DNA of 64,000 bases, from the NCBI GenBank assembly GCA_021772095.1, contig JADYXR010000174.1, forward strand, positions 1 through 64,000. Direction: 5' to 3'. Origin of the DNA: Candidatus Obscuribacter sp. GTDB lineage: Bacteria; Cyanobacteriota; Vampirovibrionia; Obscuribacterales; Obscuribacteraceae. Below the pieces are notes generated by a model. The model searched no databases. It was not told the DNA's origin and saw only the letters and a program-made list of their open reading frames with translations. Both the position numbers and the translations under genes were made by a program. How positions within the stretch are numbered: the first letter of the stretch is position 1; every line of letters begins with the position of its first letter. Below, in pieces: positions 1 through 9,208 of this stretch.

Positions 1-73
1 GCGCTACACCGAATTCAAAGAACAGTATCCAGGCAAGCAACCGAATTACTACGACACTTCAACCTGGATGTGA
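1..73 (+). CDS. 3' end of a CDS truncated by the window start (…RYTEFKEQYPGKQPNYYDTSTWM*)
   Basis: Open frame from base 2 to TGA at 71-73; not in the ORF track because the start is outside the window. Confidence 0.5.
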   Translation, partial: RYTEFKEQYPGKQPNYYDTSTWM

Positions 74-207
74 ATTTTGCGTCGCACCGAATACGGTGCT
101 GGCAAATCGTCCTGTTTGAACGCACTCGTGAAACGGCCGGCGAAAACGCCAAGGCTCCGAAAAACAATTCTCGAACTCTCGTTTGGAAAGTCGCACCATG
201 CGCTGGC

Positions 208-1572
208 TTAAACGCGTTTGATCGGAGGTGGACTCCATTGACCGCTATGCACGGACAACTGCGGAGCATACAATCGCAGCGTCACACCAAGTTCAGTCTT
301 CGGTGCAGGCAGCCAGTTTGATTCTTTATCTGCGCCAGGGTTGCTGTTCTGCAAATATAAATCGAGTGAACCATCTGCGTTTTCCTTCAAGTCCATCCAC
401 GAGCTGATAGCGAATCGATTGAGTTCGTTGGCAGCCTGGAAGCCGTCCTTGTCGTACATGGTCACCGACCAAAATGCATTGACTGGTGGCAGTTGTTCTT
501 TACTGAAATGGAGAACATAGTTGTTTGTTCCATTCAGTGGTTTGCCATCGGCATCAACAATATTCATCGGATAAACTGCGTCGTCTGGCTGATTTGCGCC
601 AAGGCCGATCATGGAAATTATCGCTCGTTTCATATAGCTGCTGCCATATACGCCGATTGAATCAACGTTGACTATCCAACCATTTACCAATTTTCCAACA
701 GATTGTTTGTTGTCTTGAAGAACTTTCAATCCGCTGACCATGCCCTTTTGAAGCGCTGCTTGAAGTTCCGGAGTCAGTGTTTTGATGTCGAAATCTTGGC
801 CTGGTTGCAATCCAATTCTTGAAATTCTCTCGAGCGTAGACCAGTCAGTGTAATGCGGAGCGTGGGTTTTCATCAGTGATGCCGCTGTTTTGAAATACTC
901 CTCTGCCTTCATTGAATTGATCTGCTCTAGTGGAGGCGTCTTCATATCAACTGATGGATCGAACTGAAATGTAGGTTGCGCGGAACAGTTCTTGCCCCAG
1001 AGAGAAAGCGGCGTGAGCTTGAATTGGTCCTGCAATGCGTGAACCGCATCGTAGTCCTTTGGTCCGTCGGTTTTAGTTCTACCGACAATCCATGCCTGCG
1101 GAGTCGGCGCATTGATGCGTTCCACATTCTCGGGCAATTTGCCCTCCCAGCCCGGCGCAACCACAGCGAAATTGCGCTCACCACTGCCGGATGTTCTCCA
1201 CCCTGGAGCCGCGAACACGTCAGTCCACATGTCCAGCATCGGCAACAAATAATAGCGGTCGCCGGTTTCAGGAACGCTTAAAATCATCGGCTCTACTTTT
1301 AAGTCAAGCCAGGCGATTGAATAAAGCGTATCGAAGTTCGGTCTGACGACTGTTTTAAAATCCGCAGTCGGATACTCACGCATGTGAGAAAAAACGTTGG
1401 TAGGACCAAAGCCCGGCCTCTGACCCAGTTCTAAATTGGTGCATTGGCGACGAGTTGCTTCCATAGACATTAGTGAATAGAAGTAGATAAACGCTTCTTG
1501 CGCGATTTGTTCCGCTTCTTTTGCGTCAGTGGTCAGTCGAGTCGCCGCGGCTACCGCCGATGATGTTGTCAT
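208..1572 (-). CDS. DUF1254/DUF1214 domain-containing protein
   Basis: 454 aa; DUF1254-type N-terminus (RPNFDTLYSIAWLDLKVEPMILSVPETGDRYYLLPMLDMWTDVFAAPG) and DUF1214-type C-terminus (FWSVTMYDKDGF...NRFAISSW). Confidence 0.85.
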   Translation of the reverse strand: MTTSSAVAAATRLTTDAKEAEQIAQEAFIYFYSLMSMEATRRQCTNLELGQRPGFGPTNVFSHMREYPTADFKTVVRPNFDTLYSIAWLDLKVEPMILSVPETGDRYYLLPMLDMWTDVFAAPGWRTSGSGERNFAVVAPGWEGKLPENVERINAPTPQAWIVGRTKTDGPKDYDAVHALQDQFKLTPLSLWGKNCSAQPTFQFDPSVDMKTPPLEQINSMKAEEYFKTAASLMKTHAPHYTDWSTLERISRIGLQPGQDFDIKTLTPELQAALQKGMVSGLKVLQDNKQSVGKLVNGWIVNVDSIGVYGSSYMKRAIISMIGLGANQPDDAVYPMNIVDADGKPLNGTNNYVLHFSKEQLPPVNAFWSVTMYDKDGFQAANELNRFAISSWMDLKENADGSLDLYLQNSNPGADKESNWLPAPKTELGVTLRLYAPQLSVHSGQWSPPPIKRV

Positions 1573-1915
1573 GAAGGAGCTCCTGGGCTGTTCGCCCCGC
1601 GTCCATCGAATTTAGGTGATGGTTGATTTATCGTACACCGATCTATCAACAGTTTCATGAAATGAGGTGGAAATTTTGTCGCTATCTGAACACAACCTCA
1701 ATCCGGTGTGATTGCCGTTCGATCCATCAAGCAAGAGCTGGTTTACGAGCCGCAGATTCAGTTTTGTACCGCGACTGCGAATGCTCCGTTTCGTATCGAT
1801 CAAATCATTCGTTGATTTTGGAGACGCATGACTCAATCTGCCAAATTGAAACTTGTCTGGTGTTAATTTGATAGGATAAGAAACTAGTAAATCGACTGGA
1901 CGGGACGAAAAACCA

Positions 1916-3124
1916 ATGCGAAGTTCTTTGACACTATCTGTGGTGCTGGCTATGATGCTCGGCTTTACCGGTGGCGCGCATGCGCAAAACGAGAAACCTG
2001 CTGCCGACGGCGTAAACGATTCGTTTCCCTTCCAGTTATTTCAAGAAATAGCAAAGGGTAAGCAGAAAGCTAACGTTTTAATTTCACCGCTGAGCGTTTC
2101 CACCGCATTGGGCATGACTTACGCAGGTGCCGGCGGTGAGACGAAATCGGCCCTCGCCAAAGTTTTGAACTTCGCTCCTGGAGCCACCGACGAAGCGATC
2201 AATCAGCAAACTAAAGCAACTCTGGATAGCCTGCGAGAACCTGGCGGAGATACTAAGCTTGAAATCGCCAATGCCATAATCGGTGATAAGAACGTCACTT
2301 TTAAACAACCGTTTCTTGATACCAATACAAAGTTTTTCGATGCAGAAGTTCAATCATTAGACTTCAAAGCGCCTGAGTCCGTCAACACAATTAATTCTTG
2401 GGTATCGAAGAAAACGCACGAAAAAATTCCCACCATTCTCAGCGCTATCGCACCAGATGCCATTCTTTATTTGATTAACGCGATTTATTTCAAAGGCACC
2501 TGGGAGAACAAGTTTGAAAAATCAGAAACTCGCGAGCAAAATTTCAATACCGCGGGTAATGGCACTAAAAAAGTTCAGATGATGCATGATTCGCGCTCCG
2601 ATTTTCGGTATATGGAAAACGATCAGTTTCAAGCAGTCCGGCTTCCTTATGCGGATAAAAGGCTCAGTATGTACGTTTTTCTGCCAAAAGAGAATCAAAC
2701 GCTGTTGTCGTTTGAAACGAATCTAAGCCAGAGCGTTTGGCAAGAGTGGATGAATCACTTCAGAAAACGTACAGGAGAAGTCGGTTTGCCGCGCTTCAAA
2801 ATTGCTGACAGTATGGAGATGACATCGCCGCTTTCCGCTTTAGGTCTGGATGTCGCATTCAGCGAAGGGCGCGCCGATTTTTCCGAAATGGTTGAAACCG
2901 CGCAACGGGTTTTTATCAGCAAAGTGCTGCATAAGACGTTTATGGAAGTGAATGAAGAAGGCACTGAGGCAGCCGCTGTCACTGCAATCGAGATGAGTGT
3001 TACTTCGGCACCTGCTAATCCGGTACCACCGTTTGTCATGATTGTGGACAGACCGTTTTTTATTGCGTTGAGTGACGAGCAAACCGGAAAGATTTTGTTT
3101 GCCGGACACATCGCCAATCCATAG
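1916..3124 (+). CDS. secreted serpin family protein
   Basis: 402 aa; signal peptide; NVLISPLSVSTALGMTYAGAGGETKSAL, LINAIYFKGTWENKF, VNEEGTEAAAVTA hinge, DRPFFIALSDEQTGKILFAGHI. Confidence 0.95.
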   Translation: MRSSLTLSVVLAMMLGFTGGAHAQNEKPAADGVNDSFPFQLFQEIAKGKQKANVLISPLSVSTALGMTYAGAGGETKSALAKVLNFAPGATDEAINQQTKATLDSLREPGGDTKLEIANAIIGDKNVTFKQPFLDTNTKFFDAEVQSLDFKAPESVNTINSWVSKKTHEKIPTILSAIAPDAILYLINAIYFKGTWENKFEKSETREQNFNTAGNGTKKVQMMHDSRSDFRYMENDQFQAVRLPYADKRLSMYVFLPKENQTLLSFETNLSQSVWQEWMNHFRKRTGEVGLPRFKIADSMEMTSPLSALGLDVAFSEGRADFSEMVETAQRVFISKVLHKTFMEVNEEGTEAAAVTAIEMSVTSAPANPVPPFVMIVDRPFFIALSDEQTGKILFAGHIANP

Positions 3125-3256
3125 GTTTAAACTGTTTAATCGCTCGTGGATCTGGTACTAACAGCGCAAGGCTATGTCTGGTTTATTAGCAGCGCCACCT
3201 TGAGCTGCCGCTTGTTCGGGTGCTAATGTTTTGATCCCTTCCTCTGGAGAGACGCG

Positions 3257-4084
3257 ATGCGCTCGACTTTGCCCGCAGTATTAATTGCACTTGCGACGAC
3301 TACAATTTCATGCGGTGCTGCGCACGCGCAAAACGCGCCTGCACAAACGGAAAACGCGCAGGTTGTACAAACGGGAAGCGCGGCTGCAACTCCCACCGGA
3401 CACGCGGCGGATGCGCCAGCGGCAAGCGCGCCGACCACAACAATCCAGAGTGCAGGCGTCACGCACACGCACGTGCCGGATCCCGTGCCTCCAGCCACGG
3501 AGCAGATCTGGCAAGCGGAAGCGTGGGCAAAAAATCGTAATTCACCGTGGCTGACGCCAGCTGATTCGGATGTTGAGAAGAAAAAACATAAAGGTCCTGT
3601 TCGCTCCTTTGTAAAATCAGTCGCGAAGGGAACCGCTAAAGAACTTGGCACCAGCATGCATGACATGGCCAGAGACATGGTCTTCGTGTTCTCGGTTCAA
3701 GACATCGATCCTTACGAACAAAAAGGTGTGCCTGCAAATCGTCCTGCAATCGTTTTGAAATTCACCATGGTGGACGGCACTTCGTGCTTCCTTCGCCGAT
3801 TTCCTGATGGCAGTTACGCGATTGAAGATGGTTTCGCCGATGGTACCGTTTTGCTGCCACGAAAAGAGACAGGCGATTATCTGGTTAACTATCCAAACGG
3901 CTTTCAAGGACGCATGGTCAAAGCCTCTGATGGAAACATAACGATCTATCGTCCGGACAAAACGGAGACGAAATTCACTAAGAATGCGTCCGGTGGTTAC
4001 ACTGCAACAAACACCAAGCTTGGCTATCTGGGCGAGGCTCGGCCGGATACCACTGGTGTGCAATACGAAGTTGGCGCCTGGTAA
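3257..4084 (+). CDS. secreted hypothetical protein with Ala/Thr-rich N-terminal region
   Basis: 275 aa, signal peptide ending AHAQ; followed by an intrinsic terminator. Confidence 0.7.
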   Translation: MRSTLPAVLIALATTTISCGAAHAQNAPAQTENAQVVQTGSAAATPTGHAADAPAASAPTTTIQSAGVTHTHVPDPVPPATEQIWQAEAWAKNRNSPWLTPADSDVEKKKHKGPVRSFVKSVAKGTAKELGTSMHDMARDMVFVFSVQDIDPYEQKGVPANRPAIVLKFTMVDGTSCFLRRFPDGSYAIEDGFADGTVLLPRKETGDYLVNYPNGFQGRMVKASDGNITIYRPDKTETKFTKNASGGYTATNTKLGYLGEARPDTTGVQYEVGAW

Positions 4085-4110
4085 GTCAGGCAGCATAATT
4101 GAGTAAAAAT

Positions 4111-4146
4111 AAAAATGCGTCGGTAAAAACCGGCGCATTTTTGTTT
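4111..4146. terminator. Rho-independent, probably bidirectional terminator between convergent genes
   Basis: aaaatgcgtcggt-(aaaa)-accggcgcatttt stem (one G-U) followed by T-rich tract. Confidence 0.8.
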
Positions 4147-4255
4147 ATTTCCGACTAGTTGTCCCGATTGTTATTCCGAATCGTTCGTTCCGCTGGCGTC
4201 CAGCTCGCAGCCAGCCGTCTCAAGTCGGCTCGAACCTTCCGAACGTTAGACTTAT

Positions 4256-5404
4256 CTACCGGCCGCCGCGACGAAAACGACCGCCGCCTTCTGCGCCGGC
4301 ACCACCGCCGAATCGACCACCAAATCTGCCGCCGGCTGCACCGGCTGCACCGGCTCCAGCCGCTCCGCCTTCGGCACCGCGACCAAATCGTCCGCCACCT
4401 TCGGCAGCTGCGCCGCCGAAACGACCGGCTTCACCCCCTGCAGCTGCGCCACCGAAACGACCGGCTCCACCTTCGGCAGCTGCACCGTAGTGTGCTTCGC
4501 CTCCGGCTGCTGTCGCACCATGTCTACCTGTCTGTCCGGCTGCTGCTGCACCGTATCGAGCTTGAGCATCGTTGTTGACGAATGGATTTGCTCCACCGGC
4601 AGATTGCTGCCAGGCCTGGTATTGAGCGGGATTTGCCTTCTGTTGATTTTGATACCACTTCGCTTGCGCTTCGGTGTTGCTGGCGTGTACGTTGTTGAAA
4701 TCGTTCTCGTTGAACTTCGCAGCATTGACGTTGGTTTGATTGACAGTGGCACCCGTGTAACTGTGATTGACATTGACGGTGTTGCCACTGCCGTTGACGT
4801 AATAGGGTTTGGCTCCGGCACCATAATGAACCGGTGAACCATAAGGCACGTTGCCGTAGTAGCCGTGATTGCCACCATAATATGGCTCGCTGATTGCGGC
4901 GCCTGCCATCGCGCCGAGACCGGCTGCGGCTGCCGTTCCCATCATTCCCGCGGCACCATATCCGGAGGAGCCGGTGGTCTGTTGATTATTGACCACAACC
5001 GGCGCAGGTGCCGGAGCGTATTGAGGAACTGGCTGCGTCGGCTGTTGTTGTCCGCCGGCCATGCTGCGCAACTGCTCAACGTAACTGGTCAGGTCGACAT
5101 TTTGACCGTTTTTGTCCACATACCAAAAGCCGCCCTGCGAGCCCATGTAGATTTGAATGGTTCCGCTGTTCACGCCTGGTCCTGGCAATGGAACGACCAT
5201 GCCTTTAGGAGTGACGACACTCTCGCCACCTTGCTTGCCTGGAACGACTTGTAGTGTCACTGTTGAAATCGTCGGGGATTCCTGCGCCAACGCCATGTCC
5301 GGAACCGCAATCCATGCGGCGATCGAGAGGCAAGTTGTAATCAAACCGATGGTCAATGATCGTTGAAAGCGCATGTTGATAGCTCCAAAATTTTTCGCAA
5401 ACAC
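4256..5404 (-). CDS. secreted protein with Gly/Ala/Arg-Phe-rich C-terminal repeats
   Basis: 382 aa; N-terminal signal peptide; C-terminal repeats of GRFGGAAAEGG type. Confidence 0.75.
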   Translation of the reverse strand: MFAKNFGAINMRFQRSLTIGLITTCLSIAAWIAVPDMALAQESPTISTVTLQVVPGKQGGESVVTPKGMVVPLPGPGVNSGTIQIYMGSQGGFWYVDKNGQNVDLTSYVEQLRSMAGGQQQPTQPVPQYAPAPAPVVVNNQQTTGSSGYGAAGMMGTAAAAGLGAMAGAAISEPYYGGNHGYYGNVPYGSPVHYGAGAKPYYVNGSGNTVNVNHSYTGATVNQTNVNAAKFNENDFNNVHASNTEAQAKWYQNQQKANPAQYQAWQQSAGGANPFVNNDAQARYGAAAAGQTGRHGATAAGGEAHYGAAAEGGAGRFGGAAAGGEAGRFGGAAAEGGGRFGRGAEGGAAGAGAAGAAGGRFGGRFGGGAGAEGGGRFRRGGR

Positions 5405-5528
5405 AAGGGATCAATCTTACCACCAGTAGAGGTGAACACTTGCGTTCCGCTGTCGGAGATCCGCGGATAATCGGGAAGTGATTTGTTGAAAGGCAGAAAC
5501 CATGCCGATGTTTGGCAGCTGCGAAAAA

Positions 5529-5565
5529 CAAAAGACGATTGAATTAAAACTCAATCGTTTTGTTG
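5529..5565. terminator. stem-loop terminator downstream of 5612..6463(-)
   Basis: acgattga-N8-tcaatcgt perfect 8-bp stem flanked by A-rich and T-rich tracts. Confidence 0.55.
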
Positions 5566-5611
5566 TGTGGTGTCTTGTCGTGTGATGTTTTTAACTAAAT
5601 TGAAACTGGGA

Positions 5612-6463
5612 CTAGTTCTTTCTCAATTGCTCTGGTTTGCGAGCGCTTGTTCTGACGCTCGAGATGTTGCCCTGGGCGTCCGTGCTGTAGGACTGTTCAA
5701 CGATACCGAGAACTTTTCCGGTTGTTTCACGCAGTACGCTGCGATAGTAGAAACCGGTCGGGAACTTCTCGTGGGTCTCGTTGTAGCTGATGTCTTTGCC
5801 GAACTTGGCGTCTCTTATCAGATAGTTGCAATCCATGTTGCCGCCTCTGGAGTTCGACATATCGAGACCGCAATTTTGTTCAGTGCCGGCTGGCGACGCG
5901 ATGCGCTTGGGCTGTCCATTGGAATCGAGAACGAGGCGGCCGTTTTCCATCAGAGTTTCGGATAAAGCCGGAAGATAAGTTTGAAACGGTTTGCCGTTGG
6001 CGTCTTTGCGAGTGAGCGTCACATTGGAGCGATCCTGGCGATTCATTACATCATCGAAAATACCGCCGACGTAGCTAAAGTTGTTCTTTTCGACGCGTCG
6101 TTCTTTTCCGTTGATGTGGGTAATTGTGAAATCGCCTTTCCATTGAGTGTCTAGATGGAATCCGTCCCATCCAAGCGCCGGTGGCGAATATTTAGCGCTG
6201 CCTTCAATCATCAGCTGGCTTTTGGCTTTGGTTGCCGAATCCGTCGTCTCTGCTTGCAGCACACCGCCCGCTCGTTGAAGGGTCGTGGTTTCAGTTTTTG
6301 TTTCAACATTTCTGTTCAGAAGCGCTTCGATTGGACCGTCGCGTAGAGCGGCCAGTAAGATCTCGTTTTGTGGAACAGCTTTGATTTTATTGTCGAGTTC
6401 GGAGATTTCGTTGCGACCCATGTGACACCATTTTCCAGAGCGGAGTGATTTCGATGAGTGCAT
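5612..6463 (-). CDS. hypothetical protein
   Basis: 283 aa ORF with terminator downstream; MGRNEIS (aa 15) is an alternative start. Confidence 0.6.
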   Translation of the reverse strand: MHSSKSLRSGKWCHMGRNEISELDNKIKAVPQNEILLAALRDGPIEALLNRNVETKTETTTLQRAGGVLQAETTDSATKAKSQLMIEGSAKYSPPALGWDGFHLDTQWKGDFTITHINGKERRVEKNNFSYVGGIFDDVMNRQDRSNVTLTRKDANGKPFQTYLPALSETLMENGRLVLDSNGQPKRIASPAGTEQNCGLDMSNSRGGNMDCNYLIRDAKFGKDISYNETHEKFPTGFYYRSVLRETTGKVLGIVEQSYSTDAQGNISSVRTSARKPEQLRKN

Positions 6464-6529
6464 GATAAGCCGAGCCCATTTCCTCGTCAGTGGGGAAATT
6501 ACGTAGTTTAAGCAAAAATATCAAAAGTT

Positions 6530-7249
6530 CTACAGGGGCGCGCTTTTCAGCTTCTGAAATACCAAAAAGTACTGGTACTGGAGGAAATCCAGACTCTCCA
6601 CCTGTTCATAACCGGCAAGTTTAAGCTCTTCTCTTAGCTGAGCCGGTTCAATACGATATTCAATCGGAGGTCCCTCAGGAGACTCTAATTTGAAATCTAT
6701 AATTACTAACTTACCGTCAGCTTTAAGATAAGGCGACAAGTCTTTGAAGTATTTGGTTCGGTCTGGAATGTGGTGGTAAGTATTCACAACGAGGATCTTG
6801 TCCACAGTTACCGGTAACTTCAGATCTACTGTTGTAGGCGAAACCAAAAATGTCTGAACATTGCTGAGATTTTCTTTCTTGGCGAGCTTTTCGATATATG
6901 CCACCATATCCGGTTCTACATCGATTGCCAAAACTTTTGCTTGTGGATGCTTCTTCGCAATTCTAATCGAAAAATATCCAGTCCCAGCGCCGATATCCGC
7001 AATCTGGTCGTTGTCGGAAATCCTTAACGCTTTGATTGTTTCTTCTGGTTTTTGCCACTCCGCTCTTTTCGGATCGTCAAATTTCAGAGCCCACTTTTCA
7101 GCGTCATTGAAACGCTTGTCCATGTGGTCGTGACCGTGTGCCGAGCAAGGTTCGTGCGGTGTCATGAAGAATCCAGCTGTCAAAAAAATTGGGAGGAAAA
7201 AACTATAAATCGACGTTCGAATGAACATGGGATTTTTTCGAATCATCAC
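6530..7249 (-). CDS. class I SAM-dependent methyltransferase with N-terminal signal sequence
   Basis: 239 aa; IADIGAGTGYFSIRIA (motif I), VVNTYHHIPD; hydrophobic N-terminal segment. Confidence 0.85.
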   Translation of the reverse strand: MMIRKNPMFIRTSIYSFFLPIFLTAGFFMTPHEPCSAHGHDHMDKRFNDAEKWALKFDDPKRAEWQKPEETIKALRISDNDQIADIGAGTGYFSIRIAKKHPQAKVLAIDVEPDMVAYIEKLAKKENLSNVQTFLVSPTTVDLKLPVTVDKILVVNTYHHIPDRTKYFKDLSPYLKADGKLVIIDFKLESPEGPPIEYRIEPAQLREELKLAGYEQVESLDFLQYQYFLVFQKLKSAPL

Positions 7250-7701
7250 GTAATTGTGCTCGAAAAAATATCATAAATCAAATAAATTCCCACGGCTGCC
7301 AGAGCTAGAGCCATTATCAAAGCAGGTGAAGCGATTGCAACTCGTGGTGGCATGTTGAGTTCTTTCATCGTTCTCACATGCTCGATCACTCCACCGAGCA
7401 AACCACCAAGACCGAGCAAAACCATTGCCACACCAATGTTTCTCGATGAATCTTTGTTGACGCCGTGCAGCATGGCACCAGTGGCAATGTATCCGTGGAT
7501 GAATTTTGCCAACGTAAATCCAAAACCGAATAGTGCAAGTGAAGTTCGAATCCAAGCTAAAATCGTGCGATCCGACGCAAGCAAAGTTCTCGACAACGCG
7601 AGGTCCACTTGTATTTGCGCATGCAGCTTGGGCGGCGTCTCGTCAGTCATTATGTCCTCGGCTCGCACGCGGGTTTGAATAAACGAGTTTGTCATGAGCA
7701 T
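7246..7701 (-). CDS. DUF202 (YidH-like) small membrane protein
   Basis: 151 aa; LALSRTLLASDRTILAWIRTSLALFGFGFTLAKF typical of DUF202; 4-bp overlap with downstream methyltransferase. Confidence 0.8.
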   Translation of the reverse strand: MLMTNSFIQTRVRAEDIMTDETPPKLHAQIQVDLALSRTLLASDRTILAWIRTSLALFGFGFTLAKFIHGYIATGAMLHGVNKDSSRNIGVAMVLLGLGGLLGGVIEHVRTMKELNMPPRVAIASPALIMALALAAVGIYLIYDIFSSTIT

Positions 7702-7811
7702 CTCTCGTTGGCAAGTCTTTCGCAGCCTTCTATTCTAGGCCACTTCTTGCCGACACACGCTGATGCTAATGATTTTTTCGTGATGGTTCCTTGACGAACG
7801 ATAAGTGTTGA

Positions 7812-8801
7812 TTACGCTGCGACGGAAATTGGCGCTGGAAGCACTTCTTCGGAGGTTGCAGTAGTTGCTCTTTGAATTTGCAAACGATGTTCCACAATCG
7901 ATTCAGTCACGCTTAAGAACCAATCGTAGTAGTCATCATATTCAGCTGGTGGTCTGACAACTAAAAGTGTTTCATGTTTTGATTCAAAAACTTCCAGCGC
8001 AAAAGGAATCGCCAGATGATCCGCCTCATGAAAAGCGGGGTTGCCGTATTCACAATAGACCGCCGGCATTTCAATAGTTTCGTTGATCGAAAAATACGGA
8101 ACTTCCGGATGAATATTTTCAAGTTTCGACCACAAATATTGTGCGACGGCGCGAAGCAGATAAGCACCGTCGGCGCCGAGATTGCTTGGCACTTCAGTCA
8201 ATGTCAGTTCAGGCAAACCAAATCGCGCCATGCCTTCGGTGCACAAAAAGAATTTATTGGAATTACCTTTTGGATAAGCTTTGACTGTGAGGAATGTGCC
8301 GGCAAGCGGGATGTTGTCTGCCGCTCGGTGCTCTTGCATTTCGGACGAAGCGTAAAACGCATTTCCTTGATAGAGATCAACACAAATCGAATCGACTAAT
8401 TCTGCCAACTGCTCTGCTACCGAATGGCAGGCCCAGAACGGCGCAAAGAAGGATGAGCCAGTTCGTACCGACGAAATATTTAAAACTGTTTGTGCTCTGT
8501 TGCATAACGCTGTTTGCACTTCGCTGAGATTGCAGTGTTGAAGGTTGTTGAAGAACCGCTTCTCATCAGTGGAATTGAGCCGCCAAAATTTTGAATCGCT
8601 TTCATCTTTTTTGTCTTCCGTATAACTGTCGATGATTGACTCTGCCGCCAGCATCGTTTGATTTGATGAGTCCATAGAGAGGAATATCAAATTGAATTGC
8701 GGGTTGCTGAACGGGATGCGAATTTGCTTTGCGTCGGTGTTAACTTGCTTGGATTCTGTGTCTAACATGGCGGTCTGGTCCTCATGTTTTATTGCACGCA
8801 A
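7812..8801 (-). CDS. hypothetical protein
   Basis: 329 aa long ORF, no competing frame of similar quality. Confidence 0.6.
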   Translation of the reverse strand: MRAIKHEDQTAMLDTESKQVNTDAKQIRIPFSNPQFNLIFLSMDSSNQTMLAAESIIDSYTEDKKDESDSKFWRLNSTDEKRFFNNLQHCNLSEVQTALCNRAQTVLNISSVRTGSSFFAPFWACHSVAEQLAELVDSICVDLYQGNAFYASSEMQEHRAADNIPLAGTFLTVKAYPKGNSNKFFLCTEGMARFGLPELTLTEVPSNLGADGAYLLRAVAQYLWSKLENIHPEVPYFSINETIEMPAVYCEYGNPAFHEADHLAIPFALEVFESKHETLLVVRPPAEYDDYYDWFLSVTESIVEHRLQIQRATTATSEEVLPAPISVAA

Positions 8802-9156
8802 AGAGTTTCGCCAGTGGCAGACGGACTAACACTTCGTGGCTGTGCGGGTTTTGGTTGGAGAAACTTTGCGATGACTGTAACTTAACTCCACTTTCGGAAA
8901 GCGTCAAGATCGTCGCCGGTCCGAATCGAAGTCGTAAAACCGTTGCTCTGTAAGTGTTTCGGGGTTTTGTCCTGAAGTGTGTATCAAATCGGATCATTGT
9001 TAAGATATGTGCAACACGTAATAATCACACTGGAAGCCGAGTGACTAGTGCCAGCTATTCTAGTGATATTGTGACACCGCAGGTGGTTTTGCGATGATTC
9101 GGTGTCGCGAAACGGTGTATGGCCTTGGCTCTTGCTAATTAGTACAGAACGCAAAT

Positions 9157-9192
9157 AAAAATCCGCCTGGAATAATATCCAGACGGACCTTT
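9157..9192 (-). terminator. intrinsic terminator of 9209..10423(-)
   Basis: Minus-strand tccgtctgga-tattat-tccaggcgga stem (one G-U) followed by TTTTTATTTG. Confidence 0.75.
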
Positions 9193-9208
9193 TGAGTTTT
9201 GACTGAGC

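Noticed and set aside
3223-4138. Antisense ORFs 3223..3678 and 3617..4138 over the secreted protein
   Set aside because: Low-complexity Cys/Ala/Arg translations; the plus ORF has signal peptide and terminator
4159-4878. Competing ORFs 4159..4578(+), 4252..4878(-), 4490..4837(+)
   Set aside because: Alternate frames of the GC-rich Gly/Ala/Arg repeat region
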